NCBI RefSeq assembly: GCF_003336705.1
Contig: NZ_QMDL01000003.1
Span: 248,211 to 312,210, forward strand
Direction of reading: 5' to 3'
Origin: Marinobacter litoralis
Lineage (GTDB): Bacteria > Pseudomonadota > Gammaproteobacteria > Pseudomonadales > Oleiphilaceae
Length of the DNA: 64,000 nt
The notes beneath the pieces are model-generated. The model saw nothing but the letters and a program-made list of their open reading frames with translations, was not told where the DNA came from and ran no database searches. Both the position numbers and the translations under genes were made by a program. Of this stretch, positions 1 through 8,167 are shown piece after piece. The stretch's first letter is position 1, and each line of letters begins with the position of its first letter.

Positions 1-1
1 A

Positions 2-1279
2 AATGCCATCCGGGAAGTCTATGCCTCCTCCATGAGCGAGGATGCGCTGGTGTACCGAAAACGACGAGGGCTGGACCAGCGTGAAGAACCCATGGCCCTA
101 CTGATTCAACGCGTAAACGGCCGCTTTCATGACCGCTATTACCTGCCGGACGCGGCTGGCGTAGGCGTATCGCGCAACACCTTCGCCTGGGACAGCAAAA
201 TGGACCCCAAGGCTGGCATGGTGCGGCTGGTAATGGGGCTAGGCACCCGGGCCGTTGACCGCATCGAGGGCGACCACGCCTGTGTGATGGCATTGGATTA
301 CCCCACCCGGCAGCCGTTTCGCGATCAGGATGAAAGCTTCCAATATTCCCAGCATCTGGTCGACTTGCTGGACCTGGAAACCGGGGACCTCGAAACCCGC
401 CCGCTCAGACAGCTTCTCGAGACAGCAAAAACTCTGCCCATGAAATATTTGGCGGAATTAGACCGAGCCGCCACGAACAGAGCGGAGCAAATCGGCCTTG
501 AAGGCCCAGTCTGGCGTTTGACGTTCCGACCGTTGGTGAAAGGCAGCCGATTTATAACCCAATTATCCAGCCTGTTGACCACGCTTGAAGCCGGCTACCG
601 ACACCCCGTAGACGTGGAGTTCACTCTGCACTTGAATGACCAGGGCGAGACTTCCTTCAATCTGGTGCAATGTCGCCCGCTGGCCACCATCGGTGAAACC
701 GGGCCCGTACACATTCCAGACCCTTTACCGCGATCCCGGTTGCTGTTCCAAACCCGAGGGCATTTTATGGGTGGCAACATCAACCTTGCCATCACCCGGG
801 TCATTCGTGTGGATGCTTCGGTTTATGCCAACCTGAACACCACCGAACGCTACGAAGTGGCCCGGCTGATTGGACGAATCATGCGCTTGTCGGCCGAACC
901 CACCATGCTGGTTGGCCCCGGCCGCTGGGGCACCAGCAGCCCGGAACTCGGCGTACCCGCGCGATTTTCCGATATTGCCGGCGTCGCCGCACTGATTGAA
1001 GTGTCGGAGAACGCCGGTGACATGGTGCCGGACTTGTCCTACGGCTCGCACTTCTTTCAGGATTTGGTTGAAAGCGGCATCGCTTACGGGGCGTTGTTCC
1101 CGGACATGCCACACTGCCAATACCACCCGGACCGTTTGCACCCGGACAATGCCGACAGCAAAGCTGAACCCGACAACCCGGTCGCCGCGGCCGTTCACGT
1201 ACACTCCCTGACTTCAGGCCATCTGCAACTGACCGGAGATGTCCTCAGTCAGCAGCTGGTGTGCTATTTCACCGGTTGA
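2..1279 (+). CDS. PEP/pyruvate-binding domain protein (5' partial)
   Basis: The reading frame is open from base 2, so the gene begins outside the window; the first in-frame ATG at 32 is internal. The visible 425 residues resemble the ATP-grasp PEP/pyruvate-binding domain of PEP synthase and pyruvate phosphate dikinase: an AIREVY-type stretch at the very start, then a RRGLD segment, and a GMVRLVMGLGTRAVDR motif that matches the nucleotide-binding part of that fold. No PEP-utiliser swivelling domain (TSH motif) or TIM-barrel catalytic domain follows before the stop, so this is a stand-alone binding-domain protein rather than a complete PEP synthase. Substrate and role cannot be fixed from the sequence. 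The next gene starts 63 bases downstream on the same strand. Confidence 0.75.
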   Translation, partial: NAIREVYASSMSEDALVYRKRRGLDQREEPMALLIQRVNGRFHDRYYLPDAAGVGVSRNTFAWDSKMDPKAGMVRLVMGLGTRAVDRIEGDHACVMALDYPTRQPFRDQDESFQYSQHLVDLLDLETGDLETRPLRQLLETAKTLPMKYLAELDRAATNRAEQIGLEGPVWRLTFRPLVKGSRFITQLSSLLTTLEAGYRHPVDVEFTLHLNDQGETSFNLVQCRPLATIGETGPVHIPDPLPRSRLLFQTRGHFMGGNINLAITRVIRVDASVYANLNTTERYEVARLIGRIMRLSAEPTMLVGPGRWGTSSPELGVPARFSDIAGVAALIEVSENAGDMVPDLSYGSHFFQDLVESGIAYGALFPDMPHCQYHPDRLHPDNADSKAEPDNPVAAAVHVHSLTSGHLQLTGDVLSQQLVCYFTG

Positions 1280-1342
1280 TCCGAGACAATAAGTCGCAGC
1301 TTACCCGGAGGCGTTAGTGGCGCTTGCTGCTAGAATGCGGCA

Positions 1343-2611
1343 ATGGAATGGTTCACTCACTCTCAAACCGGTTTTCGTCAGGCAGCTCGCTATCTGCTGA
1401 GCATGCGGCTAGCCATCATGGCCATCCAGTTGGTGGCCATTGCCATTGCTGAAACCATGGTTCAACTGGCCCACCGGGCTGAAGCGCTGCTGGTTTGCCT
1501 GCTGTACGGCGTACTTGCCACATTAGGGTGGCTCTGGTTCAACCGTCGTCCTCCGCAAGCGGCCTCGCCCGTAAGCCTGACCCTGGCCATTGATCTCGCG
1601 TTGATCGGGTGGTGGCTGTACTTCACGGGCGGTTATACCAACCCACTGGTTTCCCTGTTGTTGTTGCCCATTGCCGTGGCCATTATTCTGGTGCCAACAC
1701 GACAAAGCCTTGTGCTCACACTCGCAGGTATTGCGGTCTACACGGCCCTGGCGCTGTGGCATACCCCGGTGGTACTTCATCACCAAGACGGCGATCTGGC
1801 CCAACTGCATCTGATCGGAATGTGGGCCACTTTTACTTTGACCGCCGGCATTCTGTTGTTGGTGGTGGGTACACTTGCCCGCCGCCTGAGACATCAACAA
1901 AGTCAGCTCGCAACATTTCGTGAAAGCCGGCTTCGGGATGAACAGGTGATTGCCTTGGGACTGTCCTCTGCCGCCGTAGCGCACCGCTTGGGTACGCCCC
2001 TAAACACAATGACACTGCTGATTGACGAAGTCCGTGCCTACACGCAAAGCAAGGCCTCCCCGGAACTGTCTGAAGATTTGGACATGCTGGAGCAGCAAGT
2101 GCAGCTCTGCAGTGGCCACCTGCAAAAACTCACCAAAACAGCGGTGGATGCCAAAACCGCACAGCTGGAAACCGTAACGGTCAAACACTGGCTGGCACGG
2201 CTGCGGGAGTCCGCCACCTTGTTGTGGCCTTCCGGCCCACTGCACTGGCCCACGAACTACCCCAAGGCCAGCGTTAACGTGGACGCAACACTGGACCAAG
2301 CGGTGCTCAACTTACTGGACAACGCTCTGACCGCAAGCCCGTATTGGGTCGCCGTCAGCAGCCGATTATCGGATGACGACCAGGTTGAGATTATCGTTGA
2401 AGATCACGGTGACGGCCTGGAATCTTCGCTACAAGGTGCGCCGGGGGAAGAAATCGTCGATTCTCGCAATGGTTTGGGGGTCGGGCTCTTTCTGTCCAAT
2501 GCCACCATTCAAAGGCTCGGCGGAAGCCTGAAGGCCAAAACCAGCGGATCGGGTACCACCATGATGATTGTACTGCCTGCTGTCACGGGTAAAACGAGCG
2601 GAGCCCACTGA
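1343..2611 (+). CDS. regB: RegB/PrrB-type redox sensor histidine kinase
   Basis: A 422-residue membrane sensor kinase. The first ~180 residues hold about six hydrophobic segments, with GGYTNPL at residues 96-102 matching the RegB quinone-site motif GGxxNPF. The kinase core has the H-box at H214 (SAAVAHRLGTPL), a downstream cysteine (C256, in VQLCSGHL) at the place of the redox-active RegB cysteine, an N-box (LNLLDNALTASP), and G-boxes EDHGDGLE and NGLGVGLFLS. In RegB-type kinases oxidised quinone or cysteine lowers autophosphorylation, so the protein should report respiratory redox state. The residue after the phospho-histidine is Arg, where the family normally has Glu. The response regulator follows after one base, so the two are co-transcribed. 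Confidence 0.88.
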   Translation: MEWFTHSQTGFRQAARYLLSMRLAIMAIQLVAIAIAETMVQLAHRAEALLVCLLYGVLATLGWLWFNRRPPQAASPVSLTLAIDLALIGWWLYFTGGYTNPLVSLLLLPIAVAIILVPTRQSLVLTLAGIAVYTALALWHTPVVLHHQDGDLAQLHLIGMWATFTLTAGILLLVVGTLARRLRHQQSQLATFRESRLRDEQVIALGLSSAAVAHRLGTPLNTMTLLIDEVRAYTQSKASPELSEDLDMLEQQVQLCSGHLQKLTKTAVDAKTAQLETVTVKHWLARLRESATLLWPSGPLHWPTNYPKASVNVDATLDQAVLNLLDNALTASPYWVAVSSRLSDDDQVEIIVEDHGDGLESSLQGAPGEEIVDSRNGLGVGLFLSNATIQRLGGSLKAKTSGSGTTMMIVLPAVTGKTSGAH

Positions 2612-2612
2612 T

Positions 2613-3140
2613 ATGCCACAAGAACATTGGTTATTAGTGGATGATGATCAGGCGTTTACCCAAGTGCTGGTTCGGTCGCTCGCCCGACAGGGGATTGAAG
2701 CAAAAACGGCCCACGATCACGCCTCGGCTTTGGCAGCCGTCACTGAAGCTGGCATTAAACGCTGCGTGCTGGACCTGAACCTGGCCGGCGAAAGTGGTCT
2801 GCAATTATTGCCAGAACTGCTCAAAACAAAGCCGGAACTCGAAGTTCTGGTACTGACCGGCTATGGCAGCATTGCCACCGCCGTCGAGGCGATTCGGCGG
2901 GGCGCGGTGAACTACCTGTGCAAGCCCGTCACCGTTCAACAACTGATGCGCGGCTTTGACCCGGTTGAAAGCGAGCCCGAGCTACGCCCCGCGCCCCCTT
3001 CCGTTGAAGAAATGGAATGGGAGCATATTCAACGCGTATTAAGCGAACACGACGGCAACATTTCCGCGACTGCGCGCGCACTCAACATGCATCGCCGAAC
3101 CTTGCAACGTAAACTGCAAAAGCATTCCCGCTGGCGCTGA
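2613..3140 (+). CDS. regA: RegA/PrrA/ActR-type response regulator
   Basis: A 175-residue response regulator. The receiver has the acidic pocket LLVDDD at residues 7-12 and phospho-acceptor D54 in CVLDLNLAGESG. A short proline-rich linker leads to a Fis-type helix-turn-helix near residues 145-170 (ISATARALNMHRRTLQRKL). The compact receiver plus Fis-HTH layout, without an AAA+ domain, is that of RegA/PrrA. The ATG at 2613 is preferred over an upstream in-frame start at 2568 because it gives the canonical receiver N-terminus and follows the sensor stop by one base. Known RegA proteins control respiration, nitrogen and carbon metabolism; the targets here are not visible. Confidence 0.88.
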   Translation: MPQEHWLLVDDDQAFTQVLVRSLARQGIEAKTAHDHASALAAVTEAGIKRCVLDLNLAGESGLQLLPELLKTKPELEVLVLTGYGSIATAVEAIRRGAVNYLCKPVTVQQLMRGFDPVESEPELRPAPPSVEEMEWEHIQRVLSEHDGNISATARALNMHRRTLQRKLQKHSRWR

Positions 3141-3147
3141 CGCTGAC

Positions 3148-4884
3148 TCAGCGTTCGGAAGGCGCCATCGCACTATGGTGCCCGGTCAGCGTTCTCCAAG
3201 CTTGATACGTGCTCAAGAAAACCTGACCGCCCATGCGTTCCAGCAATTCCGTGCCTTTCAGTCGATCCATCACCGGCCCTTTCACTTCCGACAAATGCAA
3301 CCGGACGCCTGCATCAGAAAGACGTTCGTTCATCGCCTCCAGACTTTCCAGCGCCGACGCATCGATCAGATTGACCGCCGGGCACACCAACACCAGATCC
3401 TTCAGCTCTAGTTCCCGGGCCACAAGTTCGATGACGGTCTCTTCCAGAAAGCGCGCGTTGGCGAAGTACAGGCTTTCATCCACCCGCAGGAAGGTAACTT
3501 TCGGGCAAACTTCAACATCGTGCCTCAGTATGTTCCGAAAGTGCTCAGTGCCCGGCACTCGGCCCAACACCGCGCAATGCGGGCGGCTGGTGCGGTACAG
3601 GAACAAGCCGATCGACAAGCCTACTCCGGCGATGATGCCGGCTTCGACACTGTGCACCAAGGTCAGCACAATGGTCGCCAGCATGGCGCCAAAATCGGTG
3701 CGCGAGTAACGGAAGGTGCGGAGCAGGGCGGGTAGATCAACCAAGGTGACCACGGCCACAATGATGGTTGCGGCCAAGGTTGCCTGAGGCAGCCACGCAA
3801 TTGCCGGAGTGAGAAACAGCGTAGCCAGCGCGATACCCACTGCTGCGTAGGCTCCCGCCGCGGGGGTTTCGGCACCCGCATCGAAATTCACCACAGAGCG
3901 GGAGAAACCGCCCGTAACCGGCATGCCCCCGGAAAAGCCGGCACTGAGGTTGGCCGTACCCAAACCAATCAATTCCTGATCCGGATCGATGCGCTGGCGC
4001 CGCTTCGCCGCCAAGGTCTGGCCCACAGAGACCGATTCAACAAAGCCGACAACACTGATCAACAGCGCACTGACCGCCAGCTGCGACCAAAGCGCCGTAT
4101 CCAGACTCGGTAATGTAAACGAGGGCAAACCCGATGGAATTTCCCCAACCAGGCGCACGCCCTGCTGGTCCAGTCTGAAGTACCAAGCCAGTAGCGTTGT
4201 GATCAGAACAGCAAGGATAGGGGCAGTTTTGGTCAGGATGTCGGCTAGGCGTAGCGTCAGGCCCAACTTTACCAACAGAGGTTTCAGGCCATGCCGCGCC
4301 CAGCATAAGAAGAGCAGCGTTCCCGCGCCCACCAACAGCGTCGGCGTATTGATGTCACCGAAGGCATCCAGTAACGAGGTGCCAATATCCAGCAAATTAT
4401 GGCCGGATGCCTGAACGCCCAAGAGGTGTTTCAACTGGCTGGCGGCAATCACCAAACCGGATGCTGAAATGAACCCGGAGATCACCGGATGGCTCAGAAA
4501 GTTCGCCAGAAACCCCAGTTTCAGGATACCCATCACAGTCAGCATCAGGCCTGACATGACCGCTATCAACACCGCACCCGCAATGTATTCGGTTGAGCCC
4601 AGTTCCGCTAACGGTGCCAAAGCGGCTGCCGTCATCAAAGACACCACCGCCACCGGCCCGACAGAAAGGGTGCGACTGGTGCCGAACACGGCATAAGCCA
4701 CCAACGGCAAAATACTGGCGTACAAACCGACCTGAGCCGGCAGGCCCGCCAGCAGCGCATAAGCCAGCGACTGGGGAATGAGCATCACCGTCACAATCGC
4801 CGCCGCGATCAAATCGCTGGTGGCGTCCCCACGACTGTAGCCCGGCGCCCACTGCAGAATTGGCAAGTAACGTTTCAGGTTCAT
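3148..4884 (-). CDS. SulP-family anion permease with STAS domain
   Basis: A 578-residue SulP (SLC26-type) transporter. The N-terminus carries the family's signature region (LIAAAIVTVMLIPQSLAYALLAGLPAQVGLY), followed by many hydrophobic segments to about residue 430. A C-terminal STAS domain spans about residues 450-560, with VNLIDASALESL at the usual phosphorylatable-loop position. The substrate (sulfate, bicarbonate or another anion) cannot be read from the sequence. The gene lies 7 bases downstream of the metallo-hydrolase gene, so both probably share one transcript. SulP genes are often paired with Blh/ETHE1-like persulfide dioxygenases, where the transporter is thought to export sulfur oxyanions; that role is inferred here. 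It converges on the regB-regA pair. Confidence 0.88.
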   Translation of the reverse strand: MNLKRYLPILQWAPGYSRGDATSDLIAAAIVTVMLIPQSLAYALLAGLPAQVGLYASILPLVAYAVFGTSRTLSVGPVAVVSLMTAAALAPLAELGSTEYIAGAVLIAVMSGLMLTVMGILKLGFLANFLSHPVISGFISASGLVIAASQLKHLLGVQASGHNLLDIGTSLLDAFGDINTPTLLVGAGTLLFLCWARHGLKPLLVKLGLTLRLADILTKTAPILAVLITTLLAWYFRLDQQGVRLVGEIPSGLPSFTLPSLDTALWSQLAVSALLISVVGFVESVSVGQTLAAKRRQRIDPDQELIGLGTANLSAGFSGGMPVTGGFSRSVVNFDAGAETPAAGAYAAVGIALATLFLTPAIAWLPQATLAATIIVAVVTLVDLPALLRTFRYSRTDFGAMLATIVLTLVHSVEAGIIAGVGLSIGLFLYRTSRPHCAVLGRVPGTEHFRNILRHDVEVCPKVTFLRVDESLYFANARFLEETVIELVARELELKDLVLVCPAVNLIDASALESLEAMNERLSDAGVRLHLSEVKGPVMDRLKGTELLERMGGQVFLSTYQAWRTLTGHHSAMAPSER

Positions 4885-4891
4885 ACCCGGC

Positions 4892-5758
4892 TCAGAACAG
4901 ATTCACAGGGACTTTCAGATAGACCTGCCCGCTATCGTCTGCCGGCGGCATCTCGCCGGCCCGCATATTCACTTGTACCGAAGGCAAGATCAGGCGAGGC
5001 ATCCCCAGCGTTGCATCACGCTCGGTGCGCATCTTCACAAACTCGTCTTCGGAAACGCCCTCGTGCACATGCACGTTAGCTTTGCGCTGCTCCGCCACCG
5101 TGGTCATACAATGGAATTCCTCCCGGCCCGGCGCTTTATAATCGTGACAAAGGAAAATTCTCGTCTGCTCCGGTAGGGCCAACACCTTCTGGATCGACCG
5201 AAATAGGGTGCGGGCATCACCGCCTGGGAAATCACAGCGGGCCGTACCGTAATCCGGCATGAACAGGGTGTCGCCTACGAAGGCGGCATCGCCAATAACG
5301 TAGGTCAGGCAGGCCGGGGTATGACCGGGCGTGTGGAGCACACGACCTTCCAGACCACCTATGCTGAAGGTATCGCCTTCTTTAAACAGCCGGTCAAACT
5401 GACTGCCGTCCCGAGCGAACTCGGCACCTGCGTTAAAGGCCTTACCAAAGATTTCCTGAACATCGGTAATACGGGCGCCGATGCCGGTTTTGCCGCCCAG
5501 CTGTTCGTGCAGATACGGTGCGGCGGACAAATGATCCGCATGTACGTGGGTTTCCAGTACCCATTCAACCGACAAATCGTTGTCGCGGACGTACTGGATA
5601 ATGGCGTCGGCGGAACGAACATCCGTTCGGCCTGCGGCGTAATCGAAGTCCAGAACCGAATCGAGGATGGCACAAGCCTGGCTGTCCGGATCTCTCACCA
5701 CATAGCTGAACGTGTTGGTGGGTTCATCGAAAAAATGTTGGACGATGGGCTGACTCAT
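4892..5758 (-). CDS. blh: Blh/ETHE1-like persulfide dioxygenase (MBL fold)
   Basis: A 288-residue metallo-beta-lactamase-fold protein. Metal ligands are seen in THVHADH (the HxHxDH motif, about residues 100-106), in HTPGHT, and in the VGDTLF and FLCHDY segments that supply the bridging Asp and last His. The arrangement and length fit the Blh branch of persulfide dioxygenases, which oxidise glutathione persulfide to sulfite using a mononuclear iron. The start ATG at 5758 is preceded by a GAGGG ribosome-binding site. The SulP gene follows by 7 bases. With RegBA next door the segment forms a small sulfide/redox block, although no sulfide-quinone reductase or BigR/SqrR regulator gene is visible here. 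Confidence 0.82.
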   Translation of the reverse strand: MSQPIVQHFFDEPTNTFSYVVRDPDSQACAILDSVLDFDYAAGRTDVRSADAIIQYVRDNDLSVEWVLETHVHADHLSAAPYLHEQLGGKTGIGARITDVQEIFGKAFNAGAEFARDGSQFDRLFKEGDTFSIGGLEGRVLHTPGHTPACLTYVIGDAAFVGDTLFMPDYGTARCDFPGGDARTLFRSIQKVLALPEQTRIFLCHDYKAPGREEFHCMTTVAEQRKANVHVHEGVSEDEFVKMRTERDATLGMPRLILPSVQVNMRAGEMPPADDSGQVYLKVPVNLF

Positions 5759-5796
5759 GGCACTACCCTCTGGCTTAACTTATAAATTTTGAATAA

Positions 5797-5819
5797 GCAT
5801 ATACCATTTAGAGATATGC
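5797..5819. promoter_or_regulatory. Palindromic operator candidate upstream of blh
   Basis: A perfect 6-base inverted repeat, GCATAT (5797-5802) and ATATGC (5814-5819), is separated by 11 bases and lies 38 bases upstream of the blh start in an AT-rich stretch. Blh-SulP operons in other proteobacteria are controlled by persulfide-responsive ArsR-family repressors (BigR/SqrR) that bind palindromes overlapping the promoter. That this is such a site is inferred; the regulator gene is not in the window. Confidence 0.4.
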
Positions 5820-5946
5820 GGTGAAGTAGTGATTTCCAATATCCAACATAGCAGCAGGAAATTACCCGTCCTTAACAGCGATATCCGGAAGGAATCCCCT
5901 TTGGCCTGAAGGTACAATGCTCCGCTTACGACTTAGCGGAGTTTTC

Positions 5947-6708
5947 ATGGCGACCAAACCTTCCCCGAACAATGAATGGCAGGCCTTCTGGCTGGCTGTT
6001 GGTTTTCTGACCCGCATTCCGATGCTGGCCAAGATCAACTATTCCCAGCGATTGATGAACCAAAGCAGCCTGTACTTTCCTCTCGTCGGCCTGCTGCTGG
6101 GCGTTATTTACGCCGTGGCGTTCTCGCTGTTTTCGATGGTTGCCAGCCCATTAGTTGCCATCATTCTGGTCACCATTGGGCACTTGTTTATCACCGGCGC
6201 TTTCCATGAAGACGGTCTGGCCGACAGTATCGATGCGCTCGGCGGTGGCTATACCATTGAGAAACGACTGGAAATCATGAAAGACAGCCGGATTGGCACC
6301 TACGGTACCGTGGCTTTGGTGATGGCGCTGTTGTTGAAGGTCACACTGCTGGTGGACGCACAGCATATCTGGCTGGCGCTGCTGGTCGCTCCGGCCGTTT
6401 CCCGCCTAACGCCCTTGTTGTTGATGGCGACTCTGCCGTATGTCACCGACCCGGACAAAAGCAAATCCAAACCGGTTGCCGACGGTTTTTCTAACTTGCG
6501 GCTGGCCATCGCGGCGGCCTTTGTGGTGGTTTTAAGCCTGGTGCTGTCATTCTGGCACCCGCTTCTGATCATCGGCACCTTGCCAGCGGTGCTGTTGGTG
6601 GCGCTGTGCTGGGGCGCGTACCTACGCAGCCAGTTAGGCGGCTACACCGGGGATGCGTTGGGCGCCAGCGTGGTGTTCAGCGAACTGGCGCTATTGATGT
6701 TCCTGTGA
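5947..6708 (+). CDS. cobS: Adenosylcobinamide-GDP ribazoletransferase (cobalamin synthase)
   Basis: A 253-residue integral membrane enzyme that joins adenosylcobinamide-GDP to alpha-ribazole (phosphate), the final assembly step of cobalamin. Family motifs include an early FLTRIP segment, HEDGLADSIDALGGG and RLEIMKDSRIGTYG, spread among several hydrophobic helices. The start at 5947 is chosen over an in-frame ATG at 5917 because AGCGGAG sits 6 bases before it. This is CobS in the ribazoletransferase sense, not the AAA+ CobS of cobaltochelatase. It stands alone on the plus strand, facing away from the metal-hydrolase unit and converging on the glycosylase gene 10 bases downstream. Confidence 0.93.
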   Translation: MATKPSPNNEWQAFWLAVGFLTRIPMLAKINYSQRLMNQSSLYFPLVGLLLGVIYAVAFSLFSMVASPLVAIILVTIGHLFITGAFHEDGLADSIDALGGGYTIEKRLEIMKDSRIGTYGTVALVMALLLKVTLLVDAQHIWLALLVAPAVSRLTPLLLMATLPYVTDPDKSKSKPVADGFSNLRLAIAAAFVVVLSLVLSFWHPLLIIGTLPAVLLVALCWGAYLRSQLGGYTGDALGASVVFSELALLMFL

Positions 6709-6718
6709 AGTCGACGGT

Positions 6719-7390
6719 TTAGCCGTTATCCACCGTAAACGAGACAATTCGCGATAAGTGGCTGATGGGCAAACCGGTTTCTTCATGCCATTGATTGAAT
6801 GCACTTTGCGCCTGAGTCAGGCCTTTTTTACTGGTGGGTGACGCGTCTAGAATCTCCGCGCGGGACAGGGCCGTGACCACATCATGAGACATGATAAAGC
6901 CATCCCAACCCACCCGGCGCAGAAAATACTGGGCCGTATTTCCGCCCAGCCGAGCGCCGTTACGCTTCAAATACATCAGCAGGCCAACCTGATCCTCGCT
7001 GGGCCACTCCGCCAAAAACTGCCCAAAACTGCCGTGGTCTTGTGCCACTTCCATAATCATCCGAGCGTTTTCCGGCACCGTGCGTATTTTCTGCATATTT
7101 CGGACAACTCGCGTATCTTCGGCCAGTTTTTCCAGAACTTCTGGCGGAACCTGCTGCCAGTAGGCGGGCACAAAACCTTCAAAGGCCGCTTCAAAATCTG
7201 ACCATTTGTTCTCAATCACCCGCCAGACAAACCCGGCCTTGAAAATACAGCGGGTGATTTCGGATAGGTAACGGTCATCGCTCACATCCATCAGTCGCCC
7301 GCGCTCCGGCAACGTCGGCAGAAGTGTCTTCATCGCTTCCTCGCCACCTTTTCGGGCAAGGGCCTGTTGATAGAAAACGGAAAATTCCAT
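6719..7390 (-). CDS. DNA-3-methyladenine glycosylase I-like protein
   Basis: A 223-residue protein resembling the Tag glycosylase family (helix-hairpin-helix fold), which removes 3-methyladenine from DNA. Recognisable segments are LSEITRCIFKAGFVWRVIENKW near residue 45 and NTAQYFLRRVGWDGFIMSHDVV near residue 155. The zinc-snap Cys/His ligands of E. coli Tag, at the extreme N-terminus and near the C-terminus, are not seen: the protein starts MEFSVFYQQAL and ends with SFTVDNG. It therefore belongs to a divergent Tag-like branch, and its activity is uncertain. The gene follows bluB by 75 bases on the same strand, so it could be a distal member of the cobalamin operon or have its own promoter. 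Confidence 0.72.
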   Translation of the reverse strand: MEFSVFYQQALARKGGEEAMKTLLPTLPERGRLMDVSDDRYLSEITRCIFKAGFVWRVIENKWSDFEAAFEGFVPAYWQQVPPEVLEKLAEDTRVVRNMQKIRTVPENARMIMEVAQDHGSFGQFLAEWPSEDQVGLLMYLKRNGARLGGNTAQYFLRRVGWDGFIMSHDVVTALSRAEILDASPTSKKGLTQAQSAFNQWHEETGLPISHLSRIVSFTVDNG

Positions 7391-7465
7391 ATCCCTCCCG
7401 AATAAAGCCCCATTTAGGGGATTAACGTACCCAATTTGAGACCTTTAAAACGACGCAAGGCATGT

Positions 7466-8167
7466 TCAATGCTTCTTCAATTGCTCAGACAAGCCAACCT
7501 GATCTAACGGCTTACCCCAACCATTTCCGTGCACCAGTTCTTCCAGGGGAAGGCGAGAGCGCCAACCTTTCGCCTGCAATTCTGGCTGGCCCAGAAATTC
7601 GCTGACATAGCCCAGGCAAAGATACGCCAAAGGGTATACCTGCTCAGGCAATTGCAGAATATCCGACAACCGGTCCTGATCCAAGATACTGACCCAACCC
7701 ACACCAATGCCTTCCGCCCGGGCCGATAGCCAGAGGTTTTGTACCGCCAGGCAGGTGCTGAACAGGTCCATCTCCATGATGGAGTTTCGGCCCAAAACAT
7801 GCGGGCCACCCCGGGAACGGTCACAGGTGATGCACAGGTTGATCGGACTTTCGATGATGCCCTGGAGCTTTAAGCTACGATAGGTTTCCTTGCGCTCACC
7901 GGTATAGTTTTCAGCGGCCTTGGCGTTCTCTTCATCGAAACTGGCCAGCACCTGCTCCCGTACCGGTAGGCTGTCGATCACGATGAAGTCCCACGGCTGC
8001 ATAAAGCCCACAGACGGCGCGTGGTGGGCCGCTTTCAGGATGCGGGCTAATACATCGTCCGGAATAGGGTCGGGCAGAAATTGCGAGCGCACGTCTCGGC
8101 GCTCAAAAATAGCGCGGTACAGCCCTTCTCGCTGGGCTTCGGTGAACGGATCATTGTGATTGTTCAT
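7466..8167 (-). CDS. bluB: 5,6-dimethylbenzimidazole synthase
   Basis: A 233-residue nitroreductase-fold flavoenzyme that fragments reduced FMN with oxygen to give 5,6-dimethylbenzimidazole, the lower ligand of cobalamin. The family start [16 protein letters not shown] and the following [15 protein letters not shown] segment are diagnostic. The ATG at 8167 is chosen: it overlaps the cobQ stop as ATGA and has AAGGAG upstream, while the longer in-frame extension to 8317 lies entirely inside cobQ. BluB needs oxygen, so an aerobic lower-ligand route is implied. It is the last cobalamin gene of the btuB-led unit, and its product feeds CobT, encoded at 22800. Confidence 0.93.
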   Translation of the reverse strand: MNNHNDPFTEAQREGLYRAIFERRDVRSQFLPDPIPDDVLARILKAAHHAPSVGFMQPWDFIVIDSLPVREQVLASFDEENAKAAENYTGERKETYRSLKLQGIIESPINLCITCDRSRGGPHVLGRNSIMEMDLFSTCLAVQNLWLSARAEGIGVGWVSILDQDRLSDILQLPEQVYPLAYLCLGYVSEFLGQPELQAKGWRSRLPLEELVHGNGWGKPLDQVGLSEQLKKH

